Origin: Phoenix dactylifera
Taxonomy: Eukaryota > Streptophyta > Magnoliopsida > Arecales > Arecaceae
DNA length: 64,000 nucleotides
Direction of reading: 5' to 3'
Assembly: GCF_009389715.1 (NCBI RefSeq)
Contig: NC_052395.1
Location: forward strand, 24,477,482-24,541,481
Position 1 is the first letter of the stretch; every line of letters begins with the position of its first letter. The notes beneath the pieces were generated by a model. It was not told the origin of the DNA. It made no database searches and worked only from the letters and a program-made list of their open reading frames with translations. Positions 50,006 to 61,966 of the stretch are shown piece by piece. Position numbers and translations under genes: made by a program.

Positions 50006-52260
50006 TTATATTATATTGGTTGTCATAATATAATTTTTTTGGTACAACAATGCCTCACACACGACGGGTATGGGTGCAGCCAACAAGATTAGAAAAAAGG
50101 AGATTGCACAAAGGGGAAGGAGCAGACACGTGGTCCTCCTAAATAAAACTACCGGAGTGATGAGCCACGTAGAAGGCAACCTAGTCAACTGCACTATTCG
50201 CCTCTTTATAAATATGTGTGGCCCAAAAGAAGTCACACTCCCAAAAGTTCGAATATGTTGTGGAGCAGTGGCACCCCGCCGGTAGTGTCGCGCCGACCCC
50301 AAACCCATTCGATTACCGTGGCCGAGTCTCTCTTGAGAAAGATGCAGTCCGCTCCCAAGACATGCCTCCCATAGGTGGTGCCTTCCTATGGGGCCCTAAG
50401 CTCGGCACTGATAGTCGAAAGTATCGAAGATTCATCGACCCCGTCCGCTACCAGTCTGGCGTCGTAGGCTTTGATGACAAATCTCACACCTCCACTACTC
50501 CCTCCCTCACCAACACTACTGTCGAAGTTCACTTTGAGAAAGCTATGGGGTGGGGGCTCCCAGAAGACAAGTAAGATCCTGGACGTTGCAATGGAAGAAT
50601 AAGAGTCCCAGATGTCCCTAGCCGTTCCTAGTGATGACGACGCAGTAGTGCCAATGACCTCCGCAGCATGAAGTAGGGCTCTGTTCGCCACGACCCTTGG
50701 ATGCACTGTGTTGTCCTCGAAGATCAGGGTGTTTCTATCCAGCCAACAGTGGTAGGCTAGATAGGCAACACTGATCCCCTGCTTCTCAAAGTCGGGCCTC
50801 CATGAGAAATTTTGCAGGAAGCCAGAAAAGTTCCAGATTGACAACCATTCCTGTCGCGGCTCGGAGGAGGCCAAGGCACGTCCCCAAATCTGAGCGGCCA
50901 ACGGACATCCAATAAGGACATAGAATGGACTCCTTCACCTTCGGCCAGACCACACAAACTGGAGGAGTCCTCACTCCTCACCGAGCCAGCACGCCTCTGG
51001 TAGGCAGGCACCCCTACGCCACCTTCTAGATGAACAAGGCCACTTTGGGGCGGATACGTAGCCTTTAGATTCAGCTCCCATCAAACCGCCGAGTCGAAGA
51101 CCTCCTAACCAACTCGAGTAAGTCTCGGGCTTTCACCTCTGACCTCCTAATCTCTCTCTAGACCCTCCTGTCCACAGCTTCTCCTGTGGGAATCGGCAGT
51201 ACAGGATCTGCTCGGCCAACTGCTCCCCAAATGCCCGCCGGATGAGATCCTCGTTCCACTTCCGATCTTTTGGTACAAACAGATCGTAGACTCTACGCCC
51301 ATCCAACCACCTAAGGTCAAACAAGGTGGGCCAACCACACTGCGGCACCTCAGACAACCATCTGTCCTCCAAGACGTAGATAGCCCATCCATCTCCATTA
51401 TCCCACCTAATCGCCGGAAGAACAATCGAGGCACGGGCACAAATCTCTCTCCAGATGAAGGAGCTGCGCCAGCCTATGTGGAAGACTGTTGGGTCAGTCG
51501 GATCTCCGTACTTGGCCCTCATTAGGGAGCCCTAGAGACTCTACGGCTCCAGAAGAAACCTGGCCGCCAATTTGGTCACGAGGACCTCTCGTCGCTCAAT
51601 CAGGAAGTGGACTTCCGGCCCACTACTGCTAGTTGACTGACAAATCACATTCCACGCCAGCAGGTGGACACCACTGCTTCCCCCTTGCCGCCCCCAAATG
51701 AAGCTTTTAAACAGTCGCTCCATGCACCGCAGTGCTACGAGAGGCACAACAGTATTGGATAACAGGTAAATAGGGATCGAGCTGAGAACTGATTGTATCG
51801 GGATGATGCTGCCCATCATCAGGAGCGGCCCAATGTATTTTGGGGCCTAAGGCCATTTTGTCTTTGAGGCCTTACCTGCAGTGGGTCGGCTTAAGGCAAA
51901 TTCACAATGGGGCCTCTTTTTTTTTCATTTTGTCTTTGAGGCCTTTTCTGCAGTGGGCTTTCTTTAGGCCGGAGCCTTAGGCGACCGCCTCAGTCGCCTG
52001 CCATCCTTCTAGCCTGTGCTTGACGCTCTGCTCCATGGAGGAGCACTCCCTCCTGCGGAGATGCCGGCCTGTGATCGAGACCTCGAGATATCTCAAAGTT
52101 CCCTTCTGCTCCCCAATCCCTAGAATTCTCGTGATAGAAGCCTTCACACTTGGATGGATCTTCGGGCTGAAGCAAGTAACCGACTTTACCAAGTTGACTT
52201 GTTATCCAGACACCGCACAGTACTCCTTCAGAATCCTCCGGACTCATAATATAACTTTAA
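50006..52260 (-). mobile_element. 5'-truncated LINE-type (non-LTR) retrotransposon, ORF2 C-terminal half
   Basis: The minus strand encodes in pieces the end of a plant LINE ORF2. From 52260 down: the end of the reverse transcriptase with FSPKIHPSVKASITRILGI and LEGWQA; MMGSIIPIQSVLSSIPIYLL (51819); a zf-RVT-like region with WRSSFIWREIC (51522-51133); and an RNase H-like end with LKVNFDSSVGEGGSSGGV near 50500. Frameshifts and stops separate the pieces, so no functional protein is expected. The endonuclease and most of the RT are missing, as is usual for truncated LINE insertion. A foreign segment interrupts it at about 51822-51985. Confidence 0.85.
51822..51985. mobile_element. Nested insertion inside the LINE
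   Basis: A GGGGCC/AAGGCC-rich segment of about 160 bp sits between the LINE codons for LEGWQA and MMGS, where relatives have only a few residues. It starts CAGGAGCGGCCC and ends near GGCGACCGCCTCAGTCGCC, and holds an internal duplication of TTTTGTCTTTGAGGCCTT. It looks like a small non-autonomous DNA element that has lost one terminus. Confidence 0.55.
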
Positions 52261-52655
52261 TTTTAGAGCTACAACCTAAAAGAGCGCATAAAGGATTAGG
52301 CATAAGCCTGTTTCAAGATGAATATAGAAATGGAATAGCCTACACTAGAAAAATGGACATACGGTAGTTGGACCAAGCATGGCCATTCTAAATCTGTGCG
52401 CATTTTATCACCAGAAAAAAAATCTTTATAAAAAATGTTTGCATAGCATAAGGCTCTATGGTAGGTCATATGCTCCAATCGAACATCTCCTAAGAGAGTA
52501 ATGGGGACAGAGTGTCTAAATTTTTTTATTAATTAATACAAAAATGATTAGAGAAGAACAAGAGAACAAAGAAAAGAATAATGGCAAAGAATTAACATAA
52601 AAGATACTTTTCGCTCTAATCTTCCTTAGAAACAATTGCCCGATGCTAGATTTCT

Positions 52656-52689
<34 letters not shown>

Positions 52690-53634
52690 GCACAGAGCAA
52701 ACATTTGTTAATCTGTTTTATTTAATCAAATTATTTTTAATGGGAGGTTTGGCATGTTAGAGTGCTGCTGGTGGCTAGGAATCCAATCACTTAAACTTCC
52801 TTGTCATCCTTTTTGCACTTCCGGTCGGCCATCAAATTAGCTATCTATCCGAGAAAAGTATGATAAAGACTCTATCTCTCTTACAATAGATGAAAAAAAA
52901 AATCAATATCCTCTGCAGGGCATAAGTGCGTCTTTTTTTTGGATGCCATGGCATCGAGCACCGCTCCCACAATGAAAGGTAGCCATTTGTTTTGTTTTTG
53001 AAATGAATGATGTGGTAACCATTCAGAACAGCACTCTACAGTGCAAAAGCATGCTATGAAAGATTCGAACTAAAAAAAATCGTTATATATAATATATATA
53101 TATATATTAATATAGATTATAATATATTTTTATATAAAAAATCACAATTTCGACGCACACATCAAATTATCCTTTTTGACTTAAATGTCCTCTCATTAGA
53201 CTTTGGGTTGACGGTATTAATAAATAACTATTCTAAGTGGAAATGATTTGATTATCATTTTGCATTAATATTCTTAAAAATTTATATAAAAACATAGCGC
53301 TTCTAGATACAAACTGAATGTTAAATTCTTTAAAAATATTAATATAAAGAGTAATAATGAAGCTTAAAATAATTATTTATTAATATTATTGGCCAAAAAG
53401 CTAGAAAGAGGGGATCCATATTAAAAAAAAAATATGATAATTTGAAAGGTATATAACTAAATAATAAATTTGGAGGGTAAAATATAAGAAATTATTTTTA
53501 CAAGGATATGTATATATGAAAAATCTAAAATAAAAACTATAAGACACAGCCTAGCCCACTCCTGCTGCCCCCGCTTTTTACTCCACCCGTTTCTCTTTAG
53601 GAGCTAAATTTCTATTTGCCCTCCGAACCATCCC
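52261..53634. other. Upstream region of the WAT1-type gene
   Basis: Contains a (CT)n run (about 52660-52687), long AT-rich stretches (53080-53110) and no coding gene. It presumably holds the promoter of the gene starting at 53692. Confidence 0.5.
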
Positions 53635-53645
53635 TCTATATATCC
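53635..53645 (+). promoter_or_regulatory. TATA box of the WAT1-type gene
   Basis: TCTATATATCC lies about 47 bp upstream of the ATG at 53692, a position consistent with a very short leader. Assigned from motif and position only. Confidence 0.5.
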
Positions 53646-53691
53646 ATCCTTCCCGTCCGGATTCTAGAGAAGCTCCAACCTAACTCCAGTC

Positions 53692-56600
53692 ATGAAGGAT
53701 ATGAAGGTTTATGCGGTCGCCTTTCTCATTAGATTCATATATGCGGTCATGCAGATTCTCACCAAGGCTGCCTTCGATGGAGGCATGAGCACGTACGTTT
53801 ATGTGTTCTATAGACAGCTGATCGGCACTCTCTCTGTGGCACCACTGGCTTTGCTACTTGAAAGGTATTGGTTGCTCCTCTCTCTTGGATTTCGAACCTT
53901 CATTATTGATTGCTACTCTGTTCTTTAGGGAAAGGGCTCCACAACTATCCGTTAAGGTCTGCTTCAAGATTTTCCTGCTTGCTTTAGTGGGGTAAGTTTT
54001 TTTTTTAATCAAATTTCATATTTAGCTAAAATTAAAAAAAAATATTTTCCTTTGGATTCATAAGTGTAGCTATATTTTTTTCAGTAAATATAAATACAGA
54101 TATAATATTAAACTTATTTTAAATTTGATATTTATATTTGTTCTAAATGGATACAGATATAAATTAGATATAAAGCATATTTATATTTATTTAAATAATA
54201 AAGATATAAGTCGAATATTATTTGGATGCGAATTAGATTTAAGTAAAATTTAATAATAAAAATAAATATAAACAATATAACCATAAAGAATGAAAATAAA
54301 ATCGCAATGGTCTAAAACTAGTTATTAAATTTGGATGGAGACTGGTTTCTTGAGCACTGCATATTAGGATAGTGAAGTTTGTTGTTTATGTGGCTTGAAG
54401 GTCCCTTTTGCCTATTACTTGCAAATTTAGCTGGGGTTCGTATCAAATTGATGACTGTGGCATTTCTTAAGATGCATTTAACTCTTGTTGTTGGCTATTA
54501 TTGAGGAAAGTTTTAAACACTACATATTGGGATGGTGAAGTTTGTGGCTCATGAAGCTTGAAGGTCTGTTTTGCCTGTTACCTGTAGCTGTAGGTTTAGC
54601 ATATGGCTGATATCAAATGGATGACTATGGCATTTCTAAAGCTACACTCAACTTTTGTTGTAGGCTATTATTAAGAAAACAACTTAGGCTAGTAGCCAAC
54701 TTGGAGAGTACTCGTTTTATCTTGAGGATAGTGCTATCTCATTGCTTGCAAGATGAGTAAATTCCACATGTAGAGAAAGGTGGTGGATTGATCGTCATCT
54801 GACATTTTCCTATGAAGCTTAGCTACATTTCCTTTTTTTGAATCTTGGGAATCAGAGACATTTCTCCACGTATGTGACATTGGTGATCCTTGCAGATAGT
54901 CTCAACAAAAACATAAAAAAAAAGAAAAGAAAAAGAAAAAGAAAAGTAAAGAAAACTCTTGTAGATGGTGCACACTCATTGTTATTCTAGAAAAAGAAGG
55001 AAGAGCAGCACTATATGCTCCTCCTTATGACCATACTGATGATATGTACATTGCAAGATTATATAACATTAATTTTTTGTTAATCTCCTTTTCTATTTAA
55101 ATTTCCATTAAAATTTCATTCAGCATTATCTCCCTTAGCCTATAATTCATATGCCTATGAGTTGATCCTCCATAGCTAGTTTGGGTATAATATACTATTT
55201 CTCTACATTAAACAAGTCTAATGTCTAAGAAGTTGTACATTTACCCAATATATAAGATTTGTAATCTTTTTCTAACTACTTTTCTTTTTTGTTCTATCTA
55301 GGTTTGTTATATTCTTAAATACATTTTCCATTGGTCTTGATTATACAACAACCACATCAGCAGCTGCAATGATAAATTCCGTTCCTGTGGTTACCTTTGT
55401 TTTTGCTGTTCTATTTAGGTATGGCTTGATCATATTATTTAAAAGTCCTATCTTTTCTTTTCTTTTCTTTTCTTTTTTTGGGTTGAATTGGTGTCTAAAA
55501 CCATAAAAACAAAATATGGGGTACCGGCCTAAATCGGGTAGTATAGGATGTACTATGCTATACCGGTTCGATACCGGTACCTAGTATAGGTGGCATACCG
55601 ATATTCGGTATGCCAAAAAAAATTTGTACCGTATCGTATTGATACTGTGCTAGAGTGACACCGTTACAGGATCCGATACCAAGACGCCAAGCCATGCATA
55701 CAAGAATATAGACATCCAATGGTGTCAGCAAACAACAAATCTCTCAACTCAGTAGGAACATCAGATGTCATAAAACAAAATTAGTATAAGTATCGCGATC
55801 AGGTCAACTTCTGATTTGTGGCAAGTGCGTTGCGTTGCTCATATTGTGATTGCAGTATGAAACGCAAGAGGTGGAGGCAACCAGGAGTGGATTGCAACCC
55901 TAAAGATAGTTAAATCTTGTGTCTTTGTCAAGCTTGCTTGCTTTTTTCTAATGGGCGACAAGCTGAAGCATGACATGTTGTTGATAAATTAAAAAAAGTA
56001 CGTGACACACTTCAAGCCCATATTTAGCACGAGCACTTTATTTACCAAAAAAAACACTAGTGCACTTTTGCCACCCTACCTTCTTTCCAAGCCTATCTCG
56101 GTGGACTTTATGATGCAAGCTAATGGAATTAATTTAAACCTTTAGGTACCATTTTGTTTTCAATTGTTTTTTACTTAAACTTTTTTTAAAAAATTAATAA
56201 TTATATATATGATATCTGAAAAGGTCATTTTTTGTATGTTTGGTTGACAATGAAAAAGATGACCCATTACAGAGTAGCTTATATTTGGTTAAGTATCTAC
56301 TTTTTTTAAAAAGTTATGTAAAATATCGATTGTACCCTTAATAAAGAGAAAAAATCTTACCTCATTATATCGAAAAGTTTAAGGATACTTTTTTTAAAAA
56401 ATAATATCCCTATTTCCAATCAGGGAGAATTGGACTTTTTCTTTTTCATTAAGTATGGAAATCTTATTTTTATAGAAAAACTACTTTTCTATCTCTTTTC
56501 TTTGAAAACTCCCACCAAATATGAGGTAATTCTCTATTTTTTTATTGACCATACTTTTCCTCCTTCTCTTTCTGCGAATCAAACAAGTCCTTAGTAATCA

Positions 56601-58637
56601 GATTGCGAATATCAAATTTGTTGTGTTTATCTATTTATGCTTTGTCATTCAAGCTCCATAGTAAACCATAAAAAGAAAACCTTTTTAAATTTGTGAATGA
56701 TCGTAACTAATCTTCTTCGTACTCTAAACACATCGTTTTTTTTATAAAAAAAAAAAACTTTTTTTTTTAAAAAAAAATTCTCAGCTCACCACTTCTATAA
56801 TTGGGCTACCTTGCTTGCCCTACTCTCTGTTTCAAAATGAATCGGACGAAGTCCACTCTCTGGAGCATCCCACCGAAAGGGGGAGGACCTAGGTTCCAAA
56901 CTTGAGGCCTTCTTTTCCAAAGCATTTCGATCCAGGTGTTTCCAAATTATGACTCTCCCCTCCCCCTTTTCTCTATTCTTTAATTTATTGAGAGGGAAAG
57001 GGAGGGACGCATATCCATATAATAATTACTTATATCCTAATAATTTTGGAGATGTTCCACTAAAAGATTTGAACCTAGAATCTTTGGTTGCTAGGCACTA
57101 CATCAAAATGAGACAACCCCCAAGTCATTCAATTAAATTTAGCCGAGCCTAGCAGCCCATAGTATGCCCTTCTTTTCTGAACAAAAAAAAAAAAAAAAAC
57201 AGGGCTTGTTAATCTTTCTTGGAAGAAAAAAATTTATCATTAGATCTTTAATCATGCGTTATCATTGTTTCATGATAGACTAGAAACCATTAAGATCAAA
57301 AGGCTTCAGGGACTTGCCAAAGTTGCTGGACTTGCACTCTGCCTAGGTGGCATCCTGACAATGGCCTTCTACAAGGGACCCCAGTTAAAATCTTTCAACC
57401 ATCACCACTTCCTTGGCCTTGGATCCAGTCACACTGATGGAGCTCGCTCCCATTCTACCAAGAGATGGGCCTTGGGGACCCTCCTTATGACCATTTCCAC
57501 TACGGCAATGTCTCTATGGATGGTCCTGCAGGTATGCTTCTAAGCTCTAAGCACCAGATTTCCCAATTATCCAAGTCCTCTGTTCCTGCATTTTATCATA
57601 CAAATTAGATTAGGGTAGTATAATTTGCAAATAGGACTAAGAACAGGCCTAAAAAATTTGGTTCTATCCTCTGTTCTCATGAGAGAATGATTTAACTTCC
57701 ACTAGGGATATGTGTTGATGGAGTACCCTGCCAAGCTTCTATTCACCACTCATCAGTGTCTGTGTAGCACCATTCAGTCATTCTTCATAGCTCTAGCTTT
57801 CGAGAGGGACTTTTCTCGGTGGAAGCTAGGCTTCAACATGAATCTCCTCTCCGTGGCTTATGGCGTAAGTATTTTTCTTTTCTTTTCTTCTAAGAATTTT
57901 TTTCGTCTGCACTCTTTGCTCCATCATAGCGTAGAATTGCCAATCCTTCCTCACAGAGACCACCTAAAGCTTTCGAAGAATATCCAAATGGAGAATTGAA
58001 TTTTGCAAACTGGCTCTAGCCTAGCTATTGCACCCCTTCATTTGAAATAATGCCTTTATATGTTAACACTTTATTCGATGTTCAATGTAGAGTTAAGCTA
58101 AAAGACTTAAATTTTCTGCAACATAGCTTGTTTACAATGTATCATATCAATTTGCTGCTCATGCCTTACTCCAAGAAATAAGAAAAAAAAAATCTGAACT
58201 ACTTGTTTGGTGACAAAAAATAATATAATAATGGACTGATCAAGTGATGCATGACAGGGTATCGTGGCCACTGCAGCCACATATTACTTGCAATCATGGA
58301 CTATTGAGAAGAAGGGCCCTGTTTTCTGCGCTATGACCTCACCAATAACTCTAATTATCCAAATCATATGCTCCTCTTTTCTTCTTGGAGAAATGATTAA
58401 TTTGGGAAGGTGTCCTTCAGCTTCATCAAATCTTCCGTCCATTTTATACTATTATGCCTGAAAGGGAACTTTACTATTGTAATATGTCGTTGCAGCATTC
58501 TAAGTGGAGTTTTCATGGTTGGAGGCCTTTACTGTGTTCTCTGGGGAAAGAGCCGAGAAGAAAAAGACAGAAAAATGCAAATAAGGGAGAATGAAGAAGC
58601 TTGCCTGGAGGAGAAAGAAGCACCAATACCAGCATAA
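53692..58637 (+). CDS. WAT1-related protein (EamA/drug-metabolite transporter family)
   Basis: Seven exons join without a phase error: 53692-53864, 53929-53991, 55302-55418, 57279-57531, 57706-57864, 58258-58409 and 58496-58637, giving 352 residues, normal for plant WAT1-like proteins. The protein is mostly hydrophobic, with about ten predicted membrane segments in two EamA halves. Hallmarks are the opening FLIRFIYAVMQILTKAAFDG, then FYRQLIG, SAAAMINSVPVVTFVFAVLF, KVAGLALCLGGILTMAFYKG, GPVFCAMTSPITLII and GGLYCVLWGKSREEK. A His/Ser-rich loop separates the halves and the tail is acidic. WAT1 itself is a tonoplast auxin exporter; substrates of most relatives are unknown, so only a membrane-exporter role can be inferred. 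A second ATG three codons downstream is an equally possible start. Confidence 0.93.
54343..54681. repeat. Two tandem ~170-bp copies in WAT1-gene intron 2
   Basis: Copy 1 about 54343-54511 and copy 2 about 54512-54681. Shared words in order: CACT-CATATT, TGGTGAAGTTTG, GCTTGAAGGTC, TTTTGCCT, TATCAAAT-GATGACT, GGCATTTCT and TTTGTTGT-GGCTATTATT. Confidence 0.8.
56150..56590. mobile_element. AT-rich MITE-like element in WAT1-gene intron 3
   Basis: Shares an ordered set of words with 59236-59570: TATGTTT-GTTGAC, ATGA(A)AA, AGAGTA, AAAGTTAT-TAAAATATC and CCTTAATAAA-type runs. The end near 56580 (GAATCAAACAAG) is the approximate inverse of the TTTGGTT-type start. Boundaries are approximate and no target duplication was established. 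Confidence 0.45.
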
Positions 58638-58649
58638 AAATTACAAGAG

Positions 58650-58865
58650 TAAATATTAGTATAATTTTAGGGATCACTAACAACCTGCATCACTCATAAT
58701 ATTTTTCTTTATTAATATGATTTTGTAATAACATATATTATTTTTATTTGTTAGATATTGTTAGAGTGATTTTAGGGATCACATAACAACTCGTATCAGT
58801 CAGTAATATTTTTCATTATTAGTGTGATCCTATATCAGTTTATATTATTTTTCTTATATAGAGTT
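58650..58865. repeat. Two ~100-bp tandem copies just 3' of the WAT1-type gene
   Basis: TTTTAGGGATCAC, CAAC-CGCATCA/CGTATCA, AATATTTTTC-TTATTA and ATATTATTTTT occur twice in order (about 58660-58755 and 58773-58860). They lie within the likely 3' untranslated region. Confidence 0.7.
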
Positions 58866-59021
58866 AGTACATGAGTATATACAACTCCTGAGATGTACCG
58901 AATATGATAGAACAGAGATATAAAGCTGTTTTTTTTTGTTTTTTTTTCTTTTATTGTGATCTTTCGATCTCTGTTTCCGAATGAATCAATATCCGAAAAT
59001 CTTCTATTTTTTGGTGGATCC

Positions 59022-59080
59022 GCAGATCCTCTATTTCTCCACAGATCCTTTATTTCTCTACAGATCCTCTATTTCCTAAT
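59022..59080. repeat. Three tandem ~19-bp units
   Basis: CAGATCCTCTATTTCTCCA and two variants follow one another directly. Confidence 0.85.
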
Positions 59081-59235
59081 AGAACAATATTGATCTCATT
59101 AGTAGATCAATACAAAGATGAAAATTTTCGGGGGCAAGGAAAAAGGCACACCATAATGAAGTAAAGTAACATAAAATTCATATCCATCTTTAATTTTCCG
59201 AGCCTTGGCTATACTACACCTGAAACAAAAGATCA

Positions 59236-59570
59236 ATAACTCATTTGGTTTGTGGAAAGATTTTTTTTTTTGAAAAATTGATTTCTGAGAATATGATGCC
59301 TGAAAAAAATTTTGGTATGTTTAGTTGACCATGAGAAAATGGTATATTTTAGAGTATCTTATGTTCCGTTGAGTTTGTTTTTTCCTTGAAAAGTTATATA
59401 AAATATCTATTATATTCTTAATAAAAAAATTATTTTAATAAATAAAAATAGCTTTTTTTTTGCCCCTCATATACTTATTTCATAAAATATAAAAAAATTA
59501 TTTTTATAAAAATGCTACTTACTCATCTTTTTTTAAAAAAAATTTCAACCAAGTAATTTTTATATTTTAA
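59236..59570. mobile_element. Second AT-rich MITE-like element
   Basis: Relative of the element at 56150-56590, as judged by shared ordered words. It starts TCATTTGGTTTGTGG and ends AATTTCAACCAAG, whose inverse CTTGGTTGAAATT resembles the start. Boundaries are approximate. Confidence 0.45.
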
Positions 59571-59574
59571 GGCT

Positions 59575-60340
59575 AAGTCTCTAACAAAGAACCCAGAACG
59601 ACTTAGGACGACTTGATCTAAAACAGTTGGGGATTGCCATGGTTTCAAACCCCTACTCTGTCCACTCCCTCCCTTCCCCACCTCTCTCCCCTTCTCTGTT
59701 CCCAAATCCCAACCCCCCACCCCCACCTCTCTCTCCCCTTCTCTGTTCCCTACCCCGCGCCCCCGTGTTCGCCTTAATCCCATTCCCCTCCCCCTCTCGT
59801 GGGAGGTGCGAGATCGTAGGAGAACGGCGGCCACTTTAAGACGACAGCCACATCTCGATGGCCACCATGATCGCCTGCTCTGAGATGGATCCGGCATGAA
59901 CAGATTTGTCGGCGACGAAGCAATGGCCGGCCGACATTGTCGGAGAAGGCGGCCGCCCTGTTCCGATCGGCTGACGGAAGGTGGAGCGGATCGGCGAGAA
60001 AGACGGGGGGCTATTAACTAGTATTAGATTATTCAATTTTTACCCCATGAAGTCGCAAAAATTACATCACCACCATCACCTTCAAAGTTGTAAAAATTAC
60101 ATGAGTCATCGTCTTTAGATTAGGTCCAAACTATAACGCTTGCAATTCGTACCTGAATTTTGCAAGAATATAACCAGTTGCCATGGAAAAAAAAAATCAG
60201 GACCATTAATTTTACAAAAAAAAGTAACAAAATATTAAATAAAAATTTCTATAAAAATTTTAGTAAGCACCGCAACAAAATCCAAATGATTTATTTGGAC
60301 CGCATTTGTCGGCTTCATGTATGGATGCTGATGTAAAGTC
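59575..60340. other. Intergenic GC-rich and polypyrimidine patch, no gene
   Basis: 59660-59800 is almost pure pyrimidine with a duplicated CCACCTCTCTC-CCCCTTCTCTGTTCCC segment; 59810-60010 is GC-rich. Open frames on both strands here are low-complexity and not convincing as genes. Confidence 0.5.
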
Positions 60341-60347
60341 GGTACTA

Positions 60348-60490
60348 TTGTTGAAATCATCACTTATTCTAAAAGCTTAAGTTGATACGAACTCAAGATC
60401 TCTATTCTGATACCATATTGAAATCACCCCTTGTCCTAAAAGCTTAAGCTGATAGGATGAGGTATATTTATTTATATATATTTTAATAAC
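60348..60490 (-). mobile_element. Decayed TRIM-like remnant
   Basis: Two copies of TTGAAATCA-C followed by CTAAAAGCTTAAG-TGATA (about 60350-60388 and 60418-60454) flank TCTGATACCA (60406-60415), the plus-strand image of an initiator tRNA-Met primer site. The arrangement repeats that of the complete TRIM at 42011-42449 but with a different LTR family. Outer borders are not defined. Confidence 0.5.
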
Positions 60491-60980
60491 TCTTTAGCTT
60501 CTTTTTCTCGCATCTGTTCCTCTTCTCTTGACAATGTAACTTCTCTCTGCTGTAAATATGATTAATTTTTAATAAAAGCCGGGTGGCTCCTTTTTGCCTC
60601 CCCTTTTACATCAGAAAAAAGTGAACAAAGGATCAAGACGGTGTCCATCAACCTTTTGTCGCAATCCAATGCTTGGTCAACACAAACCCAGCAATTGTTA
60701 AGTTATCACAGGAAGTAATCATGGCAGAATTGCTATTCATTCTTAGAAGGATAATATTGCTGGAAACTTGATCATCTTCCAATCATGGCATCCCATTCTA
60801 AGAAGATAACTATGGTTGAACCAAATTCGATTACCCTTATATAATGGCTGCGATTATCTTCCTTTCATAGCTGTGATGACTTTCCTGTATTATCATTATA
60901 TGATTCTATATTGTCATTTTATGATTCTCCATGGTTGTTGTAATTTTCCTATATTATTGGGATTTGATTATTTGACAGCT

Positions 60981-60990
60981 TGTATATAAA
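60981..60990 (+). promoter_or_regulatory. TATA box upstream of first LEA_2 gene
   Basis: TGTATATAAA about 190 bp before the ATG at 61182 gives a plausible promoter with a leader of about 160 nt. Assigned by motif only. Confidence 0.45.
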
Positions 60991-61181
60991 CACAGCATTT
61001 CCATGAACATGATGAGAGATTACAGGTGAAACAATTCCTCTCATAGGTTTCTTCTTCATTATTTTTGGGAAAATCACAAAGGCTTGCTCCCCTCCATAGA
61101 CTCTTGAAGGATCGAAGCTTTGAGACTCGAGACAACTGCCAGTTTGCTTTGCAGTGATTCAACAAGCCTAGCTAGGACATC

Positions 61182-61748
61182 ATGAAAGGTAATCGAAGGT
61201 GCCTCATGATTTGTTGCCTTGTGACATCTATCATCATTATACTCCTCATTGTGACTCTTGTGATCTTATACTTCGCCATGCTCAAACCAAAGCAACCGCA
61301 AGTTGTGGAGACGCCGGTGAATATCCGAAGCATAAAATTTGGACTCTTCCCCACTCCGACGCTAAAGATATCGCTAGATATAGATATCTTCATCAAGAAC
61401 CCGAACTATGCAGCCTTCGAGTACGATAACACGACGACTTCCATCTACTACCGAGGTGTATTAGTTGGGCTGCCACCATTGGAGGCAGGCAGCATCGATG
61501 CCCGTGCAACAAAGAATATAACCACCGTGGCGGATCTTCAGGTCGAGAAGATCATCTCCAACCGCTATTTCTTGCCGGATATTGCTTCAGGGTCCTTAAA
61601 TTTGACGTCCTCGTCGAACCTGGAGGGGAAGGCGATCCTTCTCAAGATCTTTAAGTTACACGCATCGATTCATGTCTCATGTGATATAAGCGTTTTTGTT
61701 ATGACGAGAAACAGCAGCTCTATCTGCAATTCAAAAATTAGACTTTGA
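61182..61748 (+). CDS. LEA_2 / NDR1-HIN1-like membrane protein, copy 1
   Basis: Single-exon frame of 188 residues. A short basic head (MKGNRRC) is followed by one hydrophobic segment (about residues 8-33) and a LEA_2 domain: TPTLKISLDIDIFIKNPNYA, TTTSIYYRGVLVG, EAGSIDARATKN, SGSLNLTS, GKAILLKIFKLHA and a C-terminal SCD...C.SKI pattern. Topology suggests an ER or plasma-membrane anchor with the LEA_2 domain outside. Family members act in pathogen or drought responses; the exact role here is unknown. It closely resembles the next gene. It is intronless with no visible damage, and the ATG is the only one before the membrane segment. Confidence 0.9.
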   Translation: MKGNRRCLMICCLVTSIIIILLIVTLVILYFAMLKPKQPQVVETPVNIRSIKFGLFPTPTLKISLDIDIFIKNPNYAAFEYDNTTTSIYYRGVLVGLPPLEAGSIDARATKNITTVADLQVEKIISNRYFLPDIASGSLNLTSSSNLEGKAILLKIFKLHASIHVSCDISVFVMTRNSSSICNSKIRL

Positions 61749-61844
61749 TTATTCTGTGGAAATTACATTAATTCTTGTTGGCAGTAGTTACTGGATTTTG
61801 TTTCTATGCCATTTTAGCGATGGCTTTGTGTATTATAATTAAAC

Positions 61845-61966
61845 GAAGGGAAAAAAAAGGAAAGGAATAAATGAAGGAAGGAAGAAGAAAAGGAAAGAAA
61901 GGATGCATGGAAGCTGAAGGAAAATCAAGGAAAGAAGAAAAGGGAAAAGGGGAAGGGAAAAACAGT
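61845..61966 (+). repeat. Polypurine tract between the two LEA_2 genes
   Basis: About 120 nt of almost pure A/G with GGAAGGAAGAAGAAAAGGAA-type words, broken by only a few pyrimidines. Such tracts can form triplex DNA; no function is shown. Confidence 0.8.

Noticed and set aside
50218..50574. 118-codon plus-strand open frame
   Set aside because: It is the antisense shadow of the LINE RNase H region, which has recognisable homology on the minus strand.
59523..59897. 124-codon Arg/Gly-rich minus-strand open frame
   Set aside because: It is the complement of a polypyrimidine tandem repeat and has no domain.
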